Below are positions 1-5,317 of a stretch of DNA of 7,136 nucleotides, one piece after another. The stretch lies in NCBI GenBank assembly GCA_017453765.1, contig JAFTEG010000396.1, positions 1 to 7,136 on the forward strand, given 5' to 3'. The first letter of the stretch is position 1, and each line of letters opens with the position of its first letter. The DNA comes from Selenomonadaceae bacterium (lineage in GTDB: Bacteria > Bacillota > Negativicutes > Selenomonadales > Selenomonadaceae). The translations under genes and the position numbers were made by a program. The notes beneath the pieces were generated by a model. It was given only the letters and a program-made list of their open reading frames with translations. It was not told where the DNA came from and searched no databases.

Positions 1-75
1 CTTCAAAGTCCTTTTGTCTGAGTGTCCATGTTTCCTCTGAACTCGACCTTGTCGCTTCACCTTCAAGACGTGCGC
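1..75 (-). promoter_or_regulatory. 5' leader of a gene beyond the left edge
   Basis: This is the transcribed leader expected downstream of the promoter at 76-104, reading leftwards out of the window; no start codon for the outside gene is reached. It contains a block (19-38) that is nearly identical to one in the leader of the SLH porin. The outside gene is therefore inferred to be a paralogous porin. An ATG at 28-30 follows an AGAGG and could open a tiny eight-codon reading frame, but the equivalent triplet in the porin leader is ACG, so a leader peptide is not supported. Confidence 0.6.
19..38 (-). promoter_or_regulatory. conserved leader block, copy 1
   Basis: On the minus strand this 20-base block begins AGAGGAAACA and ends GGACACTCA. 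It differs by one base from the block at 2010-2029. In each copy it lies roughly 40 bases below the -10 box. Conservation is much higher than in the surrounding leader, which suggests a shared post-transcriptional signal such as a protein- or sRNA-binding site. The function is unknown. Confidence 0.5.
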
Positions 76-104
76 ATTGTAATACAGAAATTTTTTATTG
101 TCAA
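76..104 (-). promoter_or_regulatory. sigma-70 promoter of the off-window gene
   Basis: On the minus strand a perfect -35 TTGACA (99-104) is separated by exactly 17 bases from a -10 TACAAT (76-81). The spacer is AT-rich and closely resembles that of the porin promoter at 2067-2095. It should drive strong transcription leftwards out of the window. The bases to its right, up to the repeat at 229, are AT-rich and hold no gene that I can see. Confidence 0.85.
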
Positions 105-228
105 GTGATTTTTTTTAGCATTTAAAAAATTTTTTTCAGTGCAATTTCACATTATATCACCAAAGATAGCGCTAACACTAAAAATACTTTCTTCACTTAC
201 AGCATAATTTCATTGAATTTTAATGATT

Positions 229-283
229 AGCCGGTAGCTTTTAGCACTGTTCCCTAACCCCTAGCCCCTAATCCCTAATCCCT
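229..283. repeat. 15-bp head plus five-unit heptad repeat, locus 1
   Basis: A 15-bp sequence, AGCCGGTAGCTTTTA (229-243), is followed after five bases by five exact 7-base units at 249-283: GTTCCCT, AACCCCT, AGCCCCT, AATCCCT, AATCCCT. The same head precedes the heptads at 4077-4104. The minus strand has five runs of three or four G with short spacers, which fits the G-quadruplex pattern. The repeat lies just beyond the terminator of the porin gene, so it should be transcribed little. It resembles the 7-bp tandem repeats known from filamentous cyanobacteria, but shared origin is not claimed. Confidence 0.85.
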
Positions 284-286
284 AAC

Positions 287-318
287 AAAAAAGAGCCTTT
301 GAATTTATCAAAGACTCT
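287..318 (-). terminator. rho-independent terminator of the porin gene
   Basis: Read on the minus strand, an 11-bp stem (308-318 with 292-302) contains one G-U wobble and a five-base loop, TAAAT. It is followed at once by a T run at 287-292. It lies about 50 bases past the TAA stop at 368 and fits a classical intrinsic terminator. On the plus strand the same hairpin is followed by AAATTTTATTT, so weak bidirectional action is possible, although no plus-strand gene is visible here. Confidence 0.85.
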
Positions 319-367
319 AAATTTTATTTATGGAAAAAATGTATCAGCTTAGAAATATTCTAACGGC

Positions 368-712
368 TTAGAAGAAGAACTCAACGCGTCCGAAGAAATG
401 TTTCACTTTGTCGCTTTCGCCGGTAATTTTTCTGTTATCGCCGTACTTGGCAATGAGACCGATATTTTTGAAGGGAGCGTAAGACGCGCCTACAAACCAG
501 CCTTTGTGACCGAGCAGGATATCTTCATCTGTAGTTCCTTGAAAACCGGAGCCTTGACCAAATTTGCGGTAGCCTGCAAAAACCGACCATTGACCTTTTT
601 CGCTTGCATCGTCATAAGTGCCGTACTCCAACTGCGCCTGCCACGAATTTTTTTCAAAATCGGCTTTGGTGTTGTGTATATAACTGCCGAAAAGGTTCAG
701 TTCCGGCGTGAA
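368..712 (-). pseudogene. severed C-terminal barrel part of the SLH porin
   Basis: This stretch stays open in the same frame as the upstream 409-codon reading frame and is separated from it only by the TGA at 713-715. It encodes about 114 residues of amphipathic beta-barrel, starting FTPELNLFGSYIHN and ending GRVEFFF. The aromatic end is the expected signal for insertion by the BAM machinery. A TTG at 629-631 could formally start an 87-residue frame, but no ribosome binding site precedes it and it lies inside a barrel strand. The part is best read as the lost end of the porin. Its intact coding character argues for a recent mutation, a sequencing error or readthrough rather than long decay. 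Confidence 0.8.
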
Positions 713-1939
713 TCAGTAGCCGAGATTGACGCCCCAAATATTTGCCTTGTTGCCTTCACCGTCCTTGCTTACGTACCAAAGATCGTCATCTTTTATATGG
801 TACCAAGACAAGCCGCCGTAAATGCCTTTTTTAAAATCTTCCGAATCGAACGCCGGATCGTACTGCAGATTAATACCTACAACGTTGCTTGCCGCGTCGC
901 CTGCTACGTGATCTGTGGGGTTTCTTGCCCAGTCAGTGTAGGCGTCCGCAAAATCTGAGATAGAGGCGTCAAGGTAATCGGGATAACCGATTTTGTCAGC
1001 CGCAAGACGACCGCCGATTAACGTTGCAAGGAAGGGACCTTTGCCGTAGTCAATCTGCGCGCCGGAAATTTCAGTATCCCAAATCAAACCTTCTTCATTC
1101 GTATAGAACTCAAACTTACCGATCTTAATTTGGAAGTTGTCATATTCACCTTGTGCCCATGCGCGTTCCAATGAAACATTGCTTGTACTGTCATGGCTCA
1201 TATCGCCGTAAGCGTCAAGACGTGCTCTTGCTGACCAATGTCCGTGATGATAAGTTTCGCCGTGTTGTTCGCCGTCTTTCCATTCGCGTGCACTGTCCGG
1301 AATGTAATGTCCGCTTTCCCAGTGATTATCGTCAATGTACGCCACCGGCTCAAGGCGGAAGATATAGCCGTTATAAGTCTCCTTTTCACCGTCACGCGGT
1401 TTCAAGTTATGGTAGGTGTACTCAATCTTGCCGCCCCATTTAACTTTGTCCGAATGCGCCTCCAAATCTTCAACACGCATACCGAGTGAGGTAAGTTCGT
1501 CCTGCAGTTCATAAACAAGCGCTTCCAACTGGTTCAACTTGTCCATATCAACTACGGCGCCGTTGCTGAGTTTGAAAGGAACAACCGTGCCGTCAACCGT
1601 ACGACGTACGCCGCTGTTGTCTACGAACGTCCATTGGTGACCGCGAAGTTGAATTGCAAAGGGACTCGTTTCGCCTTCAATGCGTGCCAACGTCTTTGCA
1701 ATCATTTGCGCCATTTCGTAACGGGTAATGTTACGTCCGCCGATGAATTTGCCGTTCAAGCTGGGATCGGAGTTGTCATAACCGGTGATGATACCCGCTT
1801 CCGCCAATTCGGTGACGGATTGATAAGCCCAGTGATGTTCGTTCACGTCGCTGAAGGGATTCTGCGCGGCCTGTGCAGGCATTGCAAAACCGCCGAGCAT
1901 AACTGCGGCGGCTAAGGCTGAAACTACAGATTTTTTCAT
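713..1939 (-). CDS. OmpM-type SLH-domain outer-membrane porin, interrupted by in-frame TGA
   Basis: Major outer-membrane protein of the SLH-porin type: the periplasmic SLH domain binds the cell wall and the C-terminal barrel sits in the outer membrane. Visible are a signal peptide (1-24, cleavage after AQA), one SLH domain (about 28-86, with FSDV, HHWAYQSV, GIITGY and ITRYEMAQMIAK), a coiled coil (about 131-161) and barrel strands from about 167. The start is firm: ATG preceded by GAGGAGG at 1947-1953, seven bases away. The gene has its own promoter (2067-2095) and a leader of about 120 bases. Codon 409 is TGA, and reading continues in frame to TAA at 368, giving a 523-residue full form. Without that end the protein lacks the last strands and the terminal aromatic signal, so the truncated product probably would not assemble. 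The family assignment is strong; whether the gene is functional is unclear. Confidence 0.9.
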   Translation of the reverse strand: MKKSVVSALAAAVMLGGFAMPAQAAQNPFSDVNEHHWAYQSVTELAEAGIITGYDNSDPSLNGKFIGGRNITRYEMAQMIAKTLARIEGETSPFAIQLRGHQWTFVDNSGVRRTVDGTVVPFKLSNGAVVDMDKLNQLEALVYELQDELTSLGMRVEDLEAHSDKVKWGGKIEYTYHNLKPRDGEKETYNGYIFRLEPVAYIDDNHWESGHYIPDSAREWKDGEQHGETYHHGHWSARARLDAYGDMSHDSTSNVSLERAWAQGEYDNFQIKIGKFEFYTNEEGLIWDTEISGAQIDYGKGPFLATLIGGRLAADKIGYPDYLDASISDFADAYTDWARNPTDHVAGDAASNVVGINLQYDPAFDSEDFKKGIYGGLSWYHIKDDDLWYVSKDGEGNKANIWGVNLGY

Positions 1940-2009
1940 TTTTGAACCTCCTCAAAAAAGGAAATAAAAAAATTCGGCAGTCTTTACCGTGTTGCAAAAA
2001 TCACCTGCT

Positions 2010-2029
2010 TGAGTGTCCGTGTTTCCTCT
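2010..2029 (-). promoter_or_regulatory. conserved leader block, copy 2
   Basis: This block in the porin leader matches the one at 19-38 in 19 of 20 positions, while the flanking leader sequence has diverged. It lies about 40 bases past the -10 box and about 70 bases before the porin ATG. Its GAG and CTC ends could pair to form a small stem, but the pairing is short. No known riboswitch is recognised. Confidence 0.5.
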
Positions 2030-2066
2030 AACCGTGAAATTTTTGCTCCACTTTTAAGACGCGCGA

Positions 2067-2095
2067 ATTTTAATACAAAGATTTTATTTTGTCAA
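2067..2095 (-). promoter_or_regulatory. sigma-70 promoter of the SLH porin
   Basis: On the minus strand a perfect -35 TTGACA (2090-2095) is followed after 17 bases by a -10 TAAAAT (2067-2072). Transcription should start near 2060, giving a leader of about 120 bases before the ATG at 1939. The layout and spacer closely match the promoter at 76-104, so both genes probably descend from a duplication that included the promoter. Strong housekeeping-type expression is expected for an abundant porin. Confidence 0.85.
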
Positions 2096-2187
2096 ATAAA
2101 ACTTTTTATCATTTAACTGATTGGCGATAACTTTTGAGATAAATTCAATCTTCGATAGTTTTAATCGGAATCAACCGTCGATAAGGT

Positions 2188-2607
2188 TTAATCAGAGTCA
2201 ATCAGCTTTGAAATTGCGAAGAATACGGCGTGGGACTTTGCATAAATTTTTCCGTCGGCATCGTGCAAAGTGCATTCACAATTAAAAATGTGGCGACCTT
2301 CGCTTAAAACTTTGGCGTCGGTTATGATTCGGGACGCCATTTGAACGGGGTGCATGAAGTCCATAGTTATGGACACGGTGACGACTTTTTTATTATACAT
2401 AAGGCAAGCGGCGCCCATTGCGGTATCAGCCATAGTTGTCATAACGCCGCCGTGCAGTATGTCGTAGGGGTTGGAATGATTTTCTTTAACGTCGAGTTCA
2501 AGGCGAACACAGCCGTTTGCTGTCGGTACAATTTCGACGCCCAGAAAATCTATTATCGTGTTATCGTGACAAAATTGGATAACCTGTTCTTGTGTGGGTA
2601 CGGGCAA
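2188..2607 (-). CDS. PaaI-family hotdog-fold thioesterase
   Basis: A 139-residue single-domain hotdog protein, the usual length for the PaaI/YbgC-like group that hydrolyses acyl-CoA thioesters in the cytoplasm. The signature is HGGVMTTMADTAMGAA (residues 52-67), with Asp61 in the position of the catalytic acid of PaaI-type enzymes and Asn46 just ahead. Later strands VTVSITMDFMHPV and GKIYAKSHAVFF follow the family pattern. The substrate cannot be told from sequence. The start is TTG at 2605-2607, chosen because AAGGAG (2615-2620) stands seven bases upstream and the next Met lies inside the hotdog core. The gene follows dnaB by 69 bases, a gap filled by a heptad repeat, and may be read from the dnaB transcript. 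No clear terminator is seen between it and the porin promoter. Confidence 0.85.
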   Translation of the reverse strand: MPVPTQEQVIQFCHDNTIIDFLGVEIVPTANGCVRLELDVKENHSNPYDILHGGVMTTMADTAMGAACLMYNKKVVTVSITMDFMHPVQMASRIITDAKVLSEGRHIFNCECTLHDADGKIYAKSHAVFFAISKLIDSD

Positions 2608-2614
2608 AATATCA

Positions 2615-2620
2615 CTCCTT
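2615..2620 (-). promoter_or_regulatory. ribosome binding site fixing the TTG start of the thioesterase
   Basis: The minus strand reads AAGGAG, seven bases before the TTG at 2607. This strong site supports a non-ATG start. It lies only two bases from the edge of the heptad repeat at 2623-2657. Confidence 0.8.
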
Positions 2621-2622
2621 TT

Positions 2623-2657
2623 AGGGAATAGGGATTAGGGATTAGGGGCTAGGGGCT
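2623..2657. repeat. five-unit heptad repeat, locus 2
   Basis: Five exact 7-base units on the plus strand: AGGGAAT, AGGGATT, AGGGATT, AGGGGCT, AGGGGCT. Reverse-complemented, these are the same unit types as at 249-283, so this copy is inverted relative to loci 1 and 3. The G-rich strand here is the plus strand, so a transcript from dnaB would carry the C-rich form. The repeat occupies most of the gap between dnaB and the thioesterase. It lacks the 15-bp head found at the other two loci. Confidence 0.85.
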
Positions 2658-2667
2658 AGAAATTTTT

Positions 2668-2688
2668 CATTACGCATTACTCATTATC
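2668..2688. repeat. second heptad series across the dnaB stop codon
   Basis: Three 7-base units, CATTACG, CATTACT and CATTATC, lie 10 bases from locus 2. The dnaB stop codon (TAA at 2677-2679) and its last three codons fall inside the series. The unit differs from the CCCT type but keeps the same 7-base period. Three imperfect units could arise by chance, so this is less certain than the other repeat loci. Confidence 0.5.
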
Positions 2689-4035
2689 TTCATAGGCAAG
2701 CGTGGCAAAACGCATACACTCTTTAGTAAACTGCAACTTAATTGATGAAGTGGGACCGTTGCGGTTTTTGGCAATGATAACCTCCGCCTGATTGACGTTT
2801 TCAGTTTCTTGATTGTAGTATTCTTCGCGGTAGAGAAACATAACGATATCGGCGTCCTGTTCGAGTGAGCCGGATTCGCGCAAGTCGCTTAACAAAGGGC
2901 GTTTATCTGCGCGAAGTTCGACATTACGTGAAAGCTGACTTAACGCGATAATCGGAATTTTCAATTCACGCGCCAATGCCTTAAGACTGCGCGATATTTC
3001 GGAAATTTCCTGTTGCCGGTTAAAATCGGAGCCTTTTGAAGAACCCTTACTGCCCTGCATAAGTTGAAGGTAGTCGATAACAAGCAAGTCAAGACCGCGA
3101 TCATTTTTAAGGCGTCGTGCTTTTGAACGCAATTCCAAAATTGAAATGGCCGCCGTGTCGTCAATAAAAAGGTTTATGCTTGCCAGTTCGTCAACGGTAT
3201 GAGCGACTTCCACAATTTCATCTTCACTTAAATTGCCGGTATTCATTTTAAGAGAATCAATGCCGCTGCGAATACTCAAAAGACGCTGACCGAGTTGCTC
3301 TTTGCTCATTTCAAGAGAGAATACGGCGACAGTTTTTCTTGCCAATGCGGCGTTTAAAGCGATATTCAGTGCAAAGGCAGTTTTACCCATTGAAGGACGC
3401 GCGGCAATTAAAATTAAATCGGAATTTTGAAAGCCGCTTGTCACTTTGTCGAAATGGGTAAAGCCGCTGCCAATGCCGGTAGGTTTACCTTTGTTGTCAA
3501 CGGCACGCTGAATTTTTTCAAATGCGCGTTGCAATATGGGGTGAACAATTTCAAGTTCGGCAGTATTATTTTTGGTTGACGTTACGGCAAATACCTGTTT
3601 TTCGGCGTAGTCCAAAATCTCATCAATAGGTTTTTTTGCCTCGTAGGATTCATTGACGATATTTTCACCGGCTTGAATAAGTTGCCTGAGCAAAGATTTT
3701 TCTTTTATCTTCTGCGCGTAAGATTCGGCGTAAGCGGTTGTGAAGGCGACTTGACCTAAGTCCATTATCAGATTGTATCCGACTTTTTCAAGCTCATTAC
3801 GCATGCGCAATTCTTCTGCCAATGACGGCATTGACGGCGGGATTTTTCTGATATACAGGCTTAAAATTGCGCTGTAAACCAGTTTATGTTCATCTAAGTA
3901 AAAATCCTCCGCCTTCAAAATTGACGATACAGTAGGAATTGCCGCGCCGTCTTTGAGAAGTAACATGCCGAGCAATTCCAATTCCATGTCATTGACTTGA
4001 GGAATTTTTTTTACAGTGTTTTTTATATTTTCCAA
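2677..4035 (-). CDS. dnaB: replicative DNA helicase DnaB
   Basis: Ring-shaped hexameric helicase that unwinds DNA at the replication fork with ATP. At 452 residues it has normal length. The N-terminal DnaB domain spans about 12-115 and the RecA-like domain about 185-448. Visible motifs are Walker A ARPSMGKT (212-219), the catalytic Glu in SLEM (Glu242), Walker B LLVIDYLQ (317-324), the LSQLSR motif (366-370), DKRPLLSDLRESGSLEQDAD (377-396) and KNRNGPT (423-429) with the likely arginine finger. No insertion or intein is present. The start is TTG at 4033-4035, directly after an in-frame TAA; the only nearby site is a weak AAAGG 12 bases upstream. Met17 is a less likely start because it would remove the conserved N-terminal IPQVND segment. 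The gene lies 47 bases below csaB and ends in a heptad repeat. Confidence 0.96.
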   Translation of the reverse strand: MENIKNTVKKIPQVNDMELELLGMLLLKDGAAIPTVSSILKAEDFYLDEHKLVYSAILSLYIRKIPPSMPSLAEELRMRNELEKVGYNLIMDLGQVAFTTAYAESYAQKIKEKSLLRQLIQAGENIVNESYEAKKPIDEILDYAEKQVFAVTSTKNNTAELEIVHPILQRAFEKIQRAVDNKGKPTGIGSGFTHFDKVTSGFQNSDLILIAARPSMGKTAFALNIALNAALARKTVAVFSLEMSKEQLGQRLLSIRSGIDSLKMNTGNLSEDEIVEVAHTVDELASINLFIDDTAAISILELRSKARRLKNDRGLDLLVIDYLQLMQGSKGSSKGSDFNRQQEISEISRSLKALARELKIPIIALSQLSRNVELRADKRPLLSDLRESGSLEQDADIVMFLYREEYYNQETENVNQAEVIIAKNRNGPTSSIKLQFTKECMRFATLAYEDNE

Positions 4036-4055
4036 TTAAATTCAATACCTTTGTC

Positions 4056-4104
4056 AGCCGGTAGCTTTTAAAACCTGTTCCCTCATCCCTGTTCCCTCAT
4101 CCCT
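4056..4104. repeat. 15-bp head plus four-unit heptad repeat, locus 3
   Basis: The 15-bp head AGCCGGTAGCTTTTA (4056-4070), identical to that at 229-243, is followed after six bases by four units at 4077-4104: GTTCCCT, CATCCCT, GTTCCCT, CATCCCT. The csaB stop TGA (4083-4085) and its last six codons or so lie inside the repeat. On the minus strand, which is the csaB mRNA sense, four GGG runs with four-base spacers give a possible RNA G-quadruplex over the stop codon. The units alternate in pairs, which suggests that a 14-base block was duplicated. Confidence 0.85.
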
Positions 4105-5177
4105 AAAAGTTCAAAGGCGAGTTTAGCATTTTTCAAAGACAGTTCGCGCAGATTTGCCAAAATTGATTCGTCATAAAAATTTTTATCGGCGTCAAGGCGT
4201 TTAATCGTTTCGGCAAAAATTTTATCGGCAGTGATATCTTGCAGATTACCAAGCGGCTTTTCGTGAATAGAATCGAGAAAGCGACCGATTTTCGGGTCGT
4301 AGGAAATACCGAGCATGGGGACGCCCATAACGCCGGCAAAAATCAATGCGTGCAGGCGAATGGCAAGTAAAACGTCCATGCACCCTATCAAGCTGAGATT
4401 TTCCGCCGTCAGCAGTTCCTCTTCAATGACGGTACAAGGATTTTTCATAAGTTGCACGATAGATTTAGCCGCCTTCACGTCCTCCGGAAAATGCATGGGT
4501 ATGAAGATAATCTGCGCGGAAATTTTTTCAGCCAACATATCCAATGCGGCGGCAATTTCATTTCTGCATTTGTCCCAGTCAATCCAATGCCGCACGGCAA
4601 CGCCAATTTTCGGCGTGGCGTTAATGTCAACCGAATGCCGATCAAGAATTTTTTTACCGAAAGTAAGCGGCACGGGATTAAGCGCCAGCACGGGGTCTGC
4701 GGTACAAAAAATTTTCGGCACGGTAATTTTAAGCCGCCTTAGTTCGTCAAGCGAGCCTTTGTCACGAACGGTAATAAGATTGACGCGATTTAAAATTACT
4801 TTCATAAGCCATGAAGGAAATGCGCCGCGAATTGGACCGATACCCTGCGCGTAGAGCATAACTTTACAGCCGAAAAATTTTGCAAGAAAAATAATGCCGA
4901 GATAGTAGTACAAACTTCGGCAACTTGTCACGTTTTGCAGTAGGGAGCCGCCGCCGGAAATAAGAAGGTCTGCGTTCAAAATTTTTTTAATGATAGAAAA
5001 AATATCCAGCCACCCTACGGCGTCGACATTGTGACGTTTTTTTGTGTATTCGGGATTGAGCGAAATGACGGTAAATTTTAAGTCTTCACTTTCGCGCAAA
5101 ACCTCCAACATTGACGCGAGCATTGCTTCATCGCCGCCATTTTTCGAGCCGTAATAGCCGGAAATTAATACATTCAT
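4083..5177 (-). CDS. csaB: polysaccharide pyruvyl transferase CsaB
   Basis: CsaB moves a pyruvyl group from phosphoenolpyruvate onto a wall polysaccharide as a ketal; SLH domains bind such polymers in several bacteria. Family signs are the start MNVLISGYYGSKNGGDEA, GGGSLLQ (75-81), AQGIGP (110-115), VRD (137-139), a second-domain GVAVRHW (192-198), IRLHALIFAG (273-282) and YDPKIGRFLD (293-302). At 364 residues it has normal length. I chose ATG 5175-5177 because family members begin here, although no ribosome binding site precedes it. An in-frame ATG at 5234 adds 19 residues without family likeness, and its AGAGAGG touches the codon, so the start is unsettled. The last residues, GMREQG, are encoded by a heptad repeat. 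The porin three genes below carries an SLH domain, which fits a wall-tethering role. Confidence 0.9.
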   Translation of the reverse strand: MNVLISGYYGSKNGGDEAMLASMLEVLRESEDLKFTVISLNPEYTKKRHNVDAVGWLDIFSIIKKILNADLLISGGGSLLQNVTSCRSLYYYLGIIFLAKFFGCKVMLYAQGIGPIRGAFPSWLMKVILNRVNLITVRDKGSLDELRRLKITVPKIFCTADPVLALNPVPLTFGKKILDRHSVDINATPKIGVAVRHWIDWDKCRNEIAAALDMLAEKISAQIIFIPMHFPEDVKAAKSIVQLMKNPCTVIEEELLTAENLSLIGCMDVLLAIRLHALIFAGVMGVPMLGISYDPKIGRFLDSIHEKPLGNLQDITADKIFAETIKRLDADKNFYDESILANLRELSLKNAKLAFELLGMREQG

Positions 5178-5276
5178 TAAAATTGCGCGTCGAGTATCCG
5201 TGAAATAATTCGCGGGATAAGGCGCGCTTTCCATCCTCTCTTATACTAACCGTCACTCTGAAACGAGCGGGCATAA

Positions 5277-5317
5277 TTTAAATTTCTTTAGCCCATAATG
5301 TTTAAATTTCTTTAGCC
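5277..5317. repeat. 24-bp-period direct duplication at the HD-GYP stop codon
   Basis: TTTAAATTTCTTTAGCC occurs at 5277-5293 and again at 5301-5317, separated by seven bases. The right-hand copy encodes the last codons and the TAA stop of the HD-GYP gene; the other copy lies just past the stop. It looks like a tandem duplication of the gene end that adds no coding sequence. Confidence 0.85.

Noticed and set aside
229..283. Heptad arrays as a CRISPR
   Set aside because: The units are 7 bases in direct tandem with no spacers, and no cas genes are present.
671..715. TGA at 713 as selenocysteine
   Set aside because: The sequence after the TGA offers only a four-pair GCCG/CGGC stem with a long loop, not a credible bacterial SECIS, and the site is a porin strand with no redox motif.
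398..958. 186-codon plus-strand open frame opposite the porin
   Set aside because: It lies wholly over the porin coding region in antisense, has no ribosome binding site or recognisable domain, and shows no independent coding signal.
1966..1989. Attenuator hairpin plus T run in the porin leader
   Set aside because: The stem (CGGT with GCCG) has only four pairs, one a wobble, with a seven-base loop. The T run is real but the hairpin is too weak to call.
2100..2187. Terminator after the thioesterase gene
   Set aside because: I found no stem of useful length followed by a T run on the minus strand, so none is called.
4083..4339. Short minus-strand frames within csaB (68 codons) and within dnaB (67 codons)
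   Set aside because: They are out-of-frame shadows of well-supported genes and carry no ribosome sites.
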